Assembly: GCF_003597395.2 (NCBI RefSeq)
Contig: NC_133773.1
Location: 142,231,818 to 142,295,817, forward strand
Source: Chelonoidis abingdonii
Taxonomy: Eukaryota > Chordata > Testudines > Testudinidae
Reading direction: 5' to 3'
DNA length: 64,000 nucleotides
The position numbers were made by a program, and so were the translations under genes. Within the stretch, counting starts at the first letter, position 1; every line of letters begins with the position of its first letter. The notes beneath the pieces were generated by a model. That model did not search any database and was not told the origin of the DNA. It saw nothing but the letters and a program-made list of their open reading frames with translations. Positions 44,055-55,405 of the stretch are shown here, piece by piece.

Positions 44055-47024
44055 CCTGGAAGTGTCTCCTAAGGTAGAAACCAGCTCAGATGCACCTTCT
44101 CACTTTTCCCCTTGGTCCCCTGTCCAGTGTCCTCCTGCTGGTATAGTCCATCCTGCTCGCATGCTAAGCACTAACTTTTTAACTGCTACTGAAGAAAGAC
44201 AGTTTGGTTGCCTGTCCCCTGCCAACCCATTTCTCCACTCCCTGCACAGCAACCCTTTCTTTGAGGACCTCCTTGCTGACCAGGTACTAAACTCTCCTTC
44301 CCCTACTCACTTTTTCTCTAGTTTCCAGTCTGGGTCGCATGCTACCAAAGAGGTCGCTGGGCACCTTTACTCCTCTGAGGATTACAGTCTCTCTGCCTCC
44401 ATAGGACTTAACAAACCACAGCAGGAGTCTTCAACCCAAAGCGCTGGCGCCCCTATTCCAGAAGCCACTCCCACATCCCAAGGACTCCGCCCTCCTCAAG
44501 AACAGACTCCTGCTGCCCCTCCCGTCTTTGACTGGGATGACAACTTTGATGCCTTTGCAACGAGTAGACTCAAACCAGAAATTCTGGAAGAAAGCCTTTT
44601 GGCTTCTGTAGTTATGGAGGGCCTGGCTTATGTCGATGATCCAAGTCCAACAGAAATCCCAGCTGAACTGGTTCAGGAAAACAAGACTGAGATAGCTAAG
44701 GCTGAGCCACAAGCTGCTGATGAAGTGTCTCTAAGTCCAGGGACCTGGGCAGATGTCACGATCTTAAAAGAAATGGAAGCAAACTTACTGAAGACTGCGC
44801 AGGAAGCTACACTGAGAGAAGATGGTGTGTTGGGTCATTTGCCTTTAAGTTCTCTGTCGGAGAGTGAGAAAACTAGCACCACTCCACCTTTGTCAGCCTG
44901 GTCTGCAGTGGGAGCTTTCGGGAAGGAGGAGGATGCAGCAGCATTGACCACTCAAAATAGTGCCAGAGCGAAATGGGACAGAGAAATGGTGCACGTAGAA
45001 AAAACGACTGTAGCATACAACGAGGAGGAGCCCAGTATTGCAGGGGAAGACGAATGGACGACCACAGGCACAGAAACAATTGGCAGGCTATCGGAAAGTG
45101 ACCGAACCGTTGCCGAGAAGGAACACGAGGTTCAGGAGAGCAGGTTCAGGCCATGTCCACTTTCCGATGAGGGCATCTTCGAAGAGGAAAGCAGCCCTGT
45201 GAGTGCCCCAGATCTATTGACCAAAAGCAGTTTAGTCTTGCAGAAACCCAGTGAGGCACTTCCTGGGAATAACGCTGCCCTACCATCGTTGGTGTCAAAC
45301 CTGGAAGCAGCAGAGAAGCTGTCAGCTGTAGTCGACATTGGTGATGGTCAGGATTCTAGTAACACAGAGGGGATGATTGATATAAAGCCACCCGGAGGTG
45401 GGCTTCAGATTACTGCACAACTGGAGGCAGATGAAGCCAGCATGAAACTAGGTTCTGACTTTCACGAGAGACGCATCCCCTCTGCTGCATGGACTGAGAC
45501 CCCAGAGAGAGAGGAGGAGAGCATCGGGGCAGCTGGTTTGGAGATGACCATGGGGGCACCACCGCCAAAGCCTCAGAGATGGTTCACACCCGGGGATTTC
45601 AGAGAGGAAGGTGATGACTCCAATTTGGGGAGCCAGCAGAGCCAGCAAGGCAACGAATATCAGTGTGAAAATGAGGAGGGCCCAGAGGTGGCAATTCACC
45701 CGCAATATACCCCTGTAAGCCGAGAGAATGTTTCTCCAATGACTCCCAGCCCACCTGCACTGGGAGCAGTGATAATTGAAGCAAAAGCGAGGTATGTCCC
45801 TTCGGTCGCTGGAGCTGCTGATTCCGCCACAGAGGACTGGGTGTCTAATTTGAAGGCAAGAGCTAATGAGTTCACAGAATGGGACACCTCTTCTGGGGAA
45901 AACCTGCTAGAGATAAATGAGGAGGCTGGGGCTGAGCAGTTCGAGACTTGCCCTTCGAAATTCTCACTAGACAGATTAGGCCTGCCAGATGCTGAGGAAG
46001 ATGCAAACAAATTGGAAATGGTAAAGCCAGGCTTCCCTCCCCAATCACAAAAGTTCACTGAGCGACTCTCCGGCACTGAATGGGGCTTGTCGGAAACTGC
46101 ACTGGCATTCCCAGAGATGAATGAAATACTCCCTGAGCCGCTGATTCCATCGGAGCTCGATACTCCCAGAGATCCAGAATCCACTAAATCGGTGCTGTTC
46201 TGCACGGCTGTGGAGGAGCAGCGGCCAGCTACGTCCTACCCAAGCCCCAGCCCAGCTAACCAGCTTGAAAGGTCAGCTCTGCAAGAGCATCACTCTCAGC
46301 CAAGGCCTAAATCGGGACAGGGAGATAAACAGGGCCATCCTAGCAAAGCATCAGCCCAGCCAGTTGAACGGGAGCCTCAAACCCCAGCAGCGTTAGTGAG
46401 CCCGACCAGGGCGTCGGAGCAGAGTGGCTATTCAGCTGACAGGCCCGAGCCATTGTTGAGTCAGCGGCTTAGCCGGTCAGTGGATCGAGTGATAGACTTC
46501 AAAAAGGCTGACTTCTGGAGGCCAGTGAGCGAGGAGCAGAGCAGAGAGCAGGATGACATTTCAACCCTGGGCAACCCTTTCACCCCCAGAGTCAGCCCCT
46601 CTTCCCCAAACAATCCCTTTGTGGCAAAGCCACCAGATGTGCTCCCGATTCAGGCCACATCATCTGAAATGCCTTGTCAGGGAGGCTTAAACTTCAAAGA
46701 CCTTCATGAGGAAGCAGCTCCACATGGCTTCCCGCCTGCTAACCTCCCAGGGGACCAGCTAGTTGAGTTTCCTTTCTTGCATGGCAACCAGCCCTTGGCC
46801 TTCTCCACACCTTCCCTTGTGGCCGTAACTAACCCCCAGCAGTTCAATTTCCCTTCCCCCATCGTGTGCCCTACAACTGTTGGGGTGCCTGCAGTGACCA
46901 GCCGGGCAGCAGCCCAGTCCTCCTGCCCTTTGCTGCAGACCGGTGGCATGAAAGTCTCAACGCTCACGGTTTTGCCCAAGGAGACACAGCCAGCTGAGAA
47001 GCCCTCTTTCCATCAGACAAGCAG
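44055..47024 (+). CDS. RAB11FIP5: RAB11FIP5 large cassette exon, 990 codons, with four NPF motifs
   Basis: The exon is bounded by TTCCCTCCACAG|C and CAAGCAG|GTGAGC and is open throughout. It enters with one base finishing the split Ser of exon 3 and leaves with two bases (AG), the same phase; its 2,970 bp are 990 codons. It can therefore be included or skipped without frame change. The segment is acidic, rich in Ser/Pro/Glu and probably disordered; no folded domain is recognised. NPF tripeptides occur at 44224, 44251, 46573 and 46612 (segment residues 57, 66, 840, 853), and FDWDDNFDAF at 44527-44556. NPF binds EH domains (EHD, Reps1). The paralogue RAB11FIP1 has a large alternative exon at the same point, before HPVKP, and RAB11FIP2 has NPF motifs that bind EHD/Reps1, so a recycling-adaptor role is likely. 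The human 653-residue form lacks this part. I recall predicted long isoforms but cannot confirm them here. Confidence 0.85.
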
Positions 47025-48559
47025 GTGAGCACTCCGGGGGAGGCGAAGGGTGTGTCCCTGAGGGAAAATAGCCCCCTTCCTCCCTTCCACTGTTGGGCCT
47101 TTAGGTAGCGCCTGCAGATAGGGCATCCGTTGGCCAAAGATGTCAAGTAATTCATGCAGCAAAGGAAACTGCTGTTCTCCCGCCCCGTCCCCCAGATCTT
47201 TATCCGCTTCCAAAGTGAAGCGTGCTAATTCCATTTTCAAATAAAACCCTGTAGGCCCCTGAGAGTTTCATTGGATTGGTTTAAATCCTCAGCTCTGTCG
47301 GACTGGGATTGGGAGTCTCCGTGGCCATCCTGTGCTTGCTCAGAGCTAGTGGTGCAAATGTTCCCCAGATTTGCCCCAGTTAAAAATTGAGCCCCTGCAG
47401 AACTGTGAAGGCTGCTGGCGCTCAATGTGTTGCACTAACTTCAGCTCCCCACAAACTTTCCCTTGTCCTCCATGCACTGCTCGTGCAAAATACGTACCTT
47501 CTTATATTTGTCCAGCAAGGGGGAGTCCCCAAACTCCTGCCCATTAACGCTCTCATGAAACGCTTCATGGCATGTTAGCAGCTGTTTCTTCTTCATTCAT
47601 TCAGCTTTGGGGTTTTTTTTGTTTTTTTTTGTAGTGGCTTTCAGGTACTAAACTTCTCTTCTCTCCCTAGCTAAAGCATAACTGCAGCTGAGATCAGCCT
47701 CTTCTGAGGAATCCTGGTGGTAGACAGATGAACAGACTTTGTCCCTGAAATATTTGGGGGTGTGGGGAGTATCGAGAGAAGGTCTAGTCCAGTCTTAACC
47801 ACGGGTCAGAGTTTTTTGTAACTTGTAGAAGCCGAGGGAGATTCTGGAGGTAGAGGTGTGTTCTGTGGCTCATCCTGTTGTCCCGGCACACCTTTGGCAG
47901 CCTGGCTAGGAGAAGAAGGGAACATTATATGGCTCTATCTCTACTCATAGTACATCAATTCTGCTCCCAGGTTTGAGGTGCCTATTGATTTCAGGGTGAA
48001 CTGTGAGGACCCATCTGAGAGCTGTCTTAGGCCCTGATGGATCGTCTTGACTTCTGCGACACCCAGAAAAACATAGTTCTAAGGGTCTGGTAGGGATTTC
48101 AACAGCCTGAGAATCCCTTTCCAGCTCATGATGGGGTGCAGTAGAATTCCTTTTCCTTTTAGGCCCTGTGCTGTAATCCTTTCACATGCAGAGCGCTCCT
48201 TGACTTCAGTGGGAGGCCTGCATGTTAAATGACCTCAGGATCAGTCCATTATTTTACCATTTAATGGCTCCACGTTGGCCAGAGCCTTGGATCATGCTGT
48301 CTTTAACTGAATTATTCATGCTCTAACAGGTAAACTGGCTCAAAACCTGCAGGTAAAAAAATCATTGTGTACAGATAAGTGCTACTGGGCTTCATGGAAA
48401 GAGATGTGTCCTGCAAATCCAAAGAGGGTAATGCTAGGCACCAGGCAGTGTGTGGTCCAGTCAGACTCTGTGTGTACAATACACACTGATCGATTAGTCG
48501 CCATCTTCAAACTGACTGTAAAGACAGTCCAGGGCAGGTGGCATCTGTGCGAAGAAGGA

Positions 48560-48795
48560 TGGTTTCTGGTTGAGGCCCAAGACTGGGATCCGGGAGATCT
48601 GGATTCTGTTCTCATCTCTACCACCGATTCTTTCAATAGTATGAAGCTGGGCAAGTCACTTAACCTGCAGATGCTTCAGTTTCTCCATCTGTAAAATGGG
48701 GATACTTGCCTCATGGAGCTGTTGTGAGGCTTAACTCATTAATATTTGTAAAGTTCTTTGAGCTCCCCAGGTGAATGATGCTGTAGAAGGACACA
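48560..48795 (+). repeat. MIR-like CORE-SINE
   Basis: GGATCCGGGAGATCTGGATT, GAAGCTGGGCAAGTCACTTA, CAGTTTCTCCATCTGTAAAA, TGGGGATACTTGCCTCATGG and GTAAAGTTCTTTGAGCTCCC. The most complete MIR-like copy in the window. Confidence 0.85.
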
Positions 48796-49229
48796 CGCCG
48801 TGACAAAGGAGGATCTTCAGATGTAGAGCAGGAGCAAAAGATTTATTTGAGAAACAAGTGACGCATCCAGCAGATAGAGAAACATAGGGCTGGTGCCTGG
48901 GGTGGCTGTTCCAGGGAAAGCTGGGGGGCAAAGGGGCTGGAAATCATTGAGGAAGGGCTGGTTCTGGTGGAAAGAGAACTTTCCACCAGATTTCTGCTCC
49001 CAGGCAGCGTGGCAACTTGTGTACTGCCCCAAGGATAGACAGAGCAAGTCTCAGCCAGTCACAGCTGGAGTGGTGTCAGTAGGAATGGACGAGAGACATT
49101 TGGCTCAGGTCTGTAACTAGGACTCTCCAGGTTCTTCTGCGTCAGCGCCGGGAGAGTGGGAGGGTGTGAAGCGGGCAGGAGGGGGTGATCAAAGCCTCCT
49201 GGAGTTTCTGCTCATACGCCAGTTTGGAA

Positions 49230-52200
49230 GGTATCAGAGGGGTAGCCGTGTTAGTCTGGATCTGTAAAAGCAGCAGAGAATCCTGTGGCACCTTATAGAC
49301 TAACAGACGTTTGCAGCGTGGCTTTCGTGGTGTGAATACCACGTTCGCATCAGACTGCAGTAGGGAAAGTCTTCCAGGTCGGAGGTAATATATGCGGGGT
49401 GGTTTAGCAAGGCAAGCAGAAGATAACGAGGTTAGTTCAATCATGGCTGGGATGCCCTGTTCAGCTCAGTAGAGTGTGAAATACCGAAGGAGGAGAGAAC
49501 TGGTTCGGTAAGGCATAGCCATTCACAATCTTGTTAGTCAGAGCTGATGGTGTCAATTTGCAAATAACTGATTGCTCAGCAGTTTCTCTTTGAAGGTCTG
49601 GTTTTTCTCTGAATTTTGGCTGCAGGTTATGGCCACCTTAAGGTCTGCGTATGACTGTGCCAGGGAGGTTGAAAGTGCTCTCCTACAGTTTTGTATTCCA
49701 TCCTATACCTGTTCTGTCCATTATCCATTTTCCGTAGGACTGTCCGTCTTGCGATCACACGCTAGAGGGGCATTGTGCATATGATGGCGTTATATTACAT
49801 TGGTGACGTGAGGTGAATGGAACCGGTATGGTTGTGGCTGATCTGGTTAGGTCTCGTATGGGTGTCGCTGGGTGTAGAAGTGGGCATAGGCATCGAGTTT
49901 GTTGCATGGATTGGTCCCTGAGTAGAGTACTTTGGTACGGTTGCATTAGCTGGTAGAGATACTTTTCAGTTGTGCGGTTGTCTGTGGCAAGGACTGGCCT
50001 GCGCACCCAAGACCGTGAAAGTGTGGATCATTGTCCAGGATGGTGTAGATCCCTGATGATTGCGTTGGGAGGTTTTACAGCTGGGGCGTATGTGGATTGG
50101 CCAGTGGAGTCCTGTGGTGTCTCTTCTTGGTTGTCTTGCCCAGCAGGAGCTTCTGGGTACACGGTGGCTCTGTTGATCTGTTTCCTAATTCCTGTGGCGG
50201 GTATTGTGTTATTTGAGATGGCTGGTGGAGATTTGTAGATGTAGGTTCTCTGTCTGAGGCGGTAGAGCAGATGCGGTTTGTACCTCAGTGCTTTGGGTCT
50301 GTACGACAATGGATCGTGTGATGTGGCCCGTTGATGGGAATGCTGAGTCGATTAAGGTAGCGATAGCGGTCGGTGGTTTTCTTGTTAGGTGGTTGAATGT
50401 GACCATACTTATTTGCCACCGTGTGTTAGAAAGCGACCTCCTTCCGTGTAATCGGTCCCGCTGAGAGTTGAGGCGGTGGAAGGTGTTGAAATCGTGTGGA
50501 ATTTTTCTAGAGTCTCCTTCCACAGGGTCCAGGATGATGCAATGTCATCAATGTAGCGTAGGTGAGAAGGGGCGCTGAGGTGGACGGAGAGCTGGAAGCG
50601 TTGTTCCAGCTCAGCCATAAAATATTGGCTATTGTGGGCCGTGCGGTCCCATAGCAGTGCCATTGATTGCGAATATATATTGTCATCAAAACTTGAAATA
50701 GGTGTGTGAGCTATAAAGGACAGGAGCTCAGCAGCCAGTTGTCCGAGGAACAGTATCCCTGATGATCCACTGGCAAACTGGCTGCTGAGCTCTTCTACCT
50801 TATACTCACACACACTATTTCAAGTTTGATGACAATATTATCTCCAGATCAATGGCACTGCTTAGGGCACCCGCACGGCCCCACAATACGCCAATATTTT
50901 TATGGCTGAGCTGGAACAACCTTCCTCAGCCTCGTCCACTCACGCCCCTTCTCTACCTACGCTACATTGATGACATCTTCATCATCTGGACCCATGGAAG
51001 GAGACTCTAGAAAAATTCCACCACGATTTCAACAACTTCCACCCCGCCATCAACCTCAGCCTGGACCAATCTACACGGAGGTCCGCTTTCTAGACACCAC
51101 GGTGCAAAAAGTGTGGTCACATTAACACCACCCTATATCGGAAACCTACCGACCGCTATGCCTACCTTCATGCCTCCAGCTTCCATCCCGGGCACATCAC
51201 ACGATCCATTGTCTCAGCCAAGCACTGAGGTACAACCGCATCTGCTCTAACCCCTCAGACAGAGACCTACATCTACAAAATCTCCACAAGCATTCTCAAA
51301 ACTACAATACCCGCACGAGGAAATTAGGAAACAGATCAACAGAGCCAGACGTGTACCCAGAAGCCTCCTGCTGCAAGACAAACCCAAGAAGAAAAACCAC
51401 CAGGACTCCACTGGCCATCACATACAGCCCCCAGCTAAAACCCCTCCAACCATCATCAGGGATCACAACCCATCCTGGACAATGATCCCACACTTTCACG
51501 GGTTGGGTGGCAGGCCAATCCTTGCCACAGACAAAACCCGCCAACCTGAACGTATTCTCACCAGCAACTGCACACCGTACCATAGTAACTCTACCTCAGG
51601 AACAATCCATGCAACAAACCTCAGTGCCAACTCTGCCCACATATCTACACCAGCGACACCATCACAGGACCTAACCAGATCAGCCACCATCACCGGTTCA
51701 TTCACCTGCACGTCCACCAATGTAATATACGCCATCATATGCCAGCAATGCCCCTCTGCTATGTACATCGGCCAAACTGGACAGTCACTACGGAAATGGA
51801 TAAATGGACACAAATCAGATATCAGATGGCAATATACAAAAACCTGTAGGAGAGCACTTCAACCTCCCTGGCCACACTATAGCAGACCTTAAGGTGGCCA
51901 TCCTGCAGCAAAAAAACTTCAGGACCAGACTTCAAAGAGAACTGCTGAGCTTCAGTCATTTGCAATTGACACCATCAGCTCTGGACTAAAACAAGATTGT
52001 GAATGGCTTGCCAATTACAGAACCAGTTTTCTCCTCCCTTGGTTTTCACACCTCTACTGCTAGAACAGGGCCCCATCCTCCCTGATTGAACTAACCTCGT
52101 TATCTTTAGCTTGCTTGCTAGCATATATATACCTACCCTGGAGATTTCCACTACCTGCGTCTGACGAAGTGGGTATTCACCCACGAAAGCTCACGCTCCA

Positions 52201-52250
52201 AAACGTCTGTTAGTCTATAAGGTGCCACAGGATTCTCTGCCGCTTTTACA
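49230..52250. mobile_element. Inverted double Penelope-like element with 7-bp target duplication
   Basis: Two copies of one Penelope-like element face in opposite directions: a minus-strand arm (49230 to about 50735) and a plus-strand arm (about 50775-52250). Their RT ends meet in the middle and their 3' ends point outward. TTTGGAA flanks the whole unit (49223-49229 and 52251-52257), suggesting one insertion event. On the minus strand, 50409-50813 encodes LRYIDDIASSWTLWKETLEK, with the RT catalytic YIDD. On the plus strand, LRYIDDIFIIWTHG lies near 50956, and 51482-51892 encodes NVIYAIICQQCPSAMYIGQT plus GQSLRKWINGHKSDI, a GIY-YIG endonuclease. The outer arms share terminal sequence (CTTATAGACTAACAGACGTT at about 49292, its complement near 52200). 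Frameshifts and stops break both copies. Confidence 0.85.
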
Positions 52251-53137
52251 TTTGGAATTTTGTGTGAACGAAGACGAGTCAGAAAATTCTGAGAAGGTCT
52301 CCACTGAGATGAATGGACAGCTCGCTCCTCTGGGGCCAATTCTGTCACCTCCGGTCAGCCGTGCGGGCTCCTGTCGTTAAGCAGTGTGATTGGGGTGAGC
52401 AGGACCTGGGAGTTGCACCGTGCTTCGTGAGATGCCGTCTGTACAGGGACTCCCCTGTCTCTCTGCTTCATAGGCTTGGAGCTGGGGGCATACTGGATGG
52501 TACTCTATTACTCATGCATCCACAGGCCATCCTGCTGTGGAGTAGGGGCACGCGAGAGCGTGGAGGTACTCCAGCCGTGAAGTGGAGTTCTCTCTGTCAT
52601 GGAACAAGTCTGGGAGGAAGAACATTCCTACCCACGACCCCACCTCCTGCCCCTGGAGAAACTCCCCCATTCATAGCACAACTTGGACATTCCCAGTAAG
52701 GTGCTGATAGCTAAGTACGTGTGACTGAGTTACTGTAGACACAAGGTTCGTGCAGGAGGCACGGGCCACTGTGAAGAACATCCCTTGGCCAGACCCTCCA
52801 ACTACTCCGTTCACTAGTCCAGCCTTCCCAGAGTGCAGGAGCAGACTCCTGCTGCCTTCCCCTTGGCCTATGCCCGTAAAGCTGACAGCGCTTCGCAGCA
52901 GGCGTCGTGTTTTGCTTGCCAGGTCGGCTCGAGATACCCTCGCGTCCACCACAAGCATGAGACGAAATAGCTAGAGCTTGTCAGCCCGTTCCAGTCCCTT
53001 TAACATTCCACCTGCCGCACACCAGCGAAAACGGATGGCAAACCGGACAGGTGGAGAGCCAGGTGAAGCCAGAGTCGATAAGCAACGTTGGGTATCTGCT
53101 AAAACTGCTTCCAGGTTCCAGTTCAGCAAGGAACTCT

Positions 53138-53255
53138 GTCAGGCTTGACAAAGCCCTGGCTGGACATGATTAGTTGGCGGATTGGTCCTGCTCCCAATAA
53201 GCGACCGGGCTTGGACTACGTGTGACCTCCCTAGTCCTTCCAAGCCGCTGTATAT
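53138..53255 (+). mobile_element. CR1 LINE 3' end, decayed
   Basis: GGCTTGACAAAGCCCTGGCT, GGACATGATTAGTTGGCGGA, TTGGTCCTGCTCCC and GGACTACGTGTGACCTCCCT then CCTTCCAAGCC follow the CR1 tail with many substitutions. Confidence 0.6.
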
Positions 53256-53374
53256 AATCCCTGATCTATAGATTGGTTGCAGGAGAAGATCTTCTGCCCA
53301 GAAACGGGTAATGTTTTTGTTAGCTGTTGCAGGGTGACTGCAGCAGACCCAGGGCCGTGGTTTTCATATAGGTT

Positions 53375-53465
53375 CAGAGATGTTAAAAAATTGTTAGCTA
53401 ATCTGACCTCCTGCGTAACACAGGCCATAAAATTTCACCCAGTAACTCTTGTACATAGCCTGGTT
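53375..53465 (-). mobile_element. CR1 LINE fragment
   Basis: AATCTGACCTCCTGCGTAAC, ACAGGCCATAAAATTTCACC and CAGTAACTCTTGTACATAGC are a reversed CR1 subfamily segment. Confidence 0.55.
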
Positions 53466-54954
53466 CTATCATGAGACGGTCTGATATTCAACTTACTAAT
53501 TTGTAGGCAAAAATGTCCTATTCTGGATTTAATTTTCAGCCGCTGCTTAAGTCCGTCTTCCCTCAGTTACTGATCTAATTGCCTGTAAATTTGAGGTTTA
53601 TGTTAATTTGCCTAGAAGTTTGCACCCTAGATCTTAAACCCCAGAGTTAATTTTATGCTCCCATAAAGCACTGCTAATGGAACTGAGTCAGAAAATAGCT
53701 TCTCCCATGTCATTGCAGGTCAGCTGCATCCAGCGTTCAGAAAACTCAAATGGGAGCGGCTTTTCTCACAATACTTCTGATCTCTCTGCTCCTTGGAGTG
53801 GCACAGTATTGCTGAAAGGGAACCTACCTGGTGACACCAGTAGATTGTGGGGCTAGATCTGGGTGTTTCTTAAGGTTAACTGCTCCCAAAAGTTGTAATG
53901 CAGAGTTCAGCTTCCCCAGCACTACTTTGTGTCCCAGCAGAACATGGAGGGTGGCTAAACTTAAACCTCTGCAAACCAGGAAATAAAAATGGTCTCCCCT
54001 GCAATGCTGCAACCGTCTCTCCAGGGCCATCCCTACCCATACACAAAGTACGCAGCTGTGTAAGGCACCAGGAAATTTGAGGCACCAAATTTTCTGGTGC
54101 CCTACACAGCTGCATCCTGCTCCAGCCCCTGCTCTGCTGCCTCTTCCCCATGACCCTGGCCCTGGTCTGCCCAGCCGCGCCTCTTCCCACCCCTGCTCTG
54201 CTCCCCTGGCTCCTAGCCACGCTGCTGGTGAGTGTGGGGCGGGGGGGGGGCAGTTCCCCTCTTCCCCCAACTTAAGCCTGGGAGCTAGGGGAGCAGTGCA
54301 GGCTGGGGCCGGGTAACTTCACTTCCTGTAGGAAGAGGCCACCCTCCCTCCCCCGCGGAGGCCTGGGGTCCCCCAGCCCCCCCACAAGTGGGCTGTGTAG
54401 GGCACCAAAATGGCTAGGGACAGCCCTGTGTAGCTCTGTCCCTTGGAGCTTGCAGCACCATGTGAACCACATTAACCATCTGGAAGAAAAACTTGTAAGG
54501 AGCGTTGCAGTGATCATGCTGAGTATTCTTCTCCACTTCCCTGGCACGGTACATCTTCAAAGCATGTTACAGACGAACTGGAATGACACCTAGGAATCAA
54601 TTTGCCTTTGGTGTTCCTGGCTCCCAGGCCTGTTCTCAGACTCCTCAGGACTTTAGATACTGATGTTAAAACTCCTGGATTTCCAAGGAGTTGTCTAGAA
54701 ATACCTGACTGTGACTGTGGCTTCATTGTCTTGGCGTCTCACTGAGAGCTGCAGCTTCCCCGTAGGAAATCTCACCTGACATGGTATGTGGCCCAGGAAG
54801 CGCTGTTCAGTAGATGAGGCAGGAGAAGCTGTAGTGAAGACTGACAACTAGGCCATTGCTCTATTGTTGTTAATCTTAAACTGCTGTGAAATTCATGAAA
54901 ACTGACCCTCCAGGAGCCTCCGGGTGCTTAGCAACTGAAATGTAAGCTCCAAGA

Positions 54955-55115
54955 TACCTCTGTGATGGAGGTCATTAGGAATCCAGTTCCTCAGGGAAAC
55001 TGAGGCACAGAGATTTGTCTGAAATTGCATGACGAGTCACTAGAGAAAGCTGGGATTAGAACCGGAGACTGCTGATGCTAGTCTTGTGCTGTAACCACTA
55101 GACCACACTCTCTCA
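54955..55115 (-). repeat. MIR-like CORE-SINE, reverse orientation
   Basis: AGGGAAACTGAGGCACAGAG, GGGATTAGAACCGGAGACTG and TGCTGTAACCACTAGACCAC (reversed box A). Confidence 0.75.
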
Positions 55116-55184
55116 CCCTGTTGCTGGTATAACAAATGCCGCTTACCAACAGTATGGCAGCTGCGGCCTTGGAAAGATGTGTAG

Positions 55185-55405
55185 GTTTTAAGTCAGCAGG
55201 GACCATTCTGATCATCTAGTTTGAGCTGTACCACACAATCCAGAGAACCTCAGCCACTGCTTTCACTTTGAGCTAGAGTGAATCTTCTAGAAAGACCTCC
55301 AGCCTTGACTTAGACTCGAAGTAGTGGAGAAGCCACCGCCTCTTGGGTAAGTTGTTCCAGTGGTTAATTACCCTCAGCACTAAGTGTATAAAAACTCGGC
55401 AGTTT
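55185..55405 (-). mobile_element. CR1 LINE fragment, older subfamily
   Basis: GCAGGGACCATTCTGATCAT, CTAGTTTGAGCTGTACCACA, AAAGACCTCCAGCCTTGACT and GTGGAGAAGCCACCGCCTCT are the reverse complement of a diverged CR1 3' region. Confidence 0.6.

Noticed and set aside
45696..46205. 169-codon antisense frame inside the cassette exon
   Set aside because: Shadow of the real coding strand in a Ser/Glu-rich region; no independent evidence.
49230..52250. Large inverted repeat as a host regulatory palindrome or dsRNA locus
   Set aside because: Both arms encode PLE RT and GIY-YIG sequence and a target duplication flanks the unit, so transposition explains the structure.
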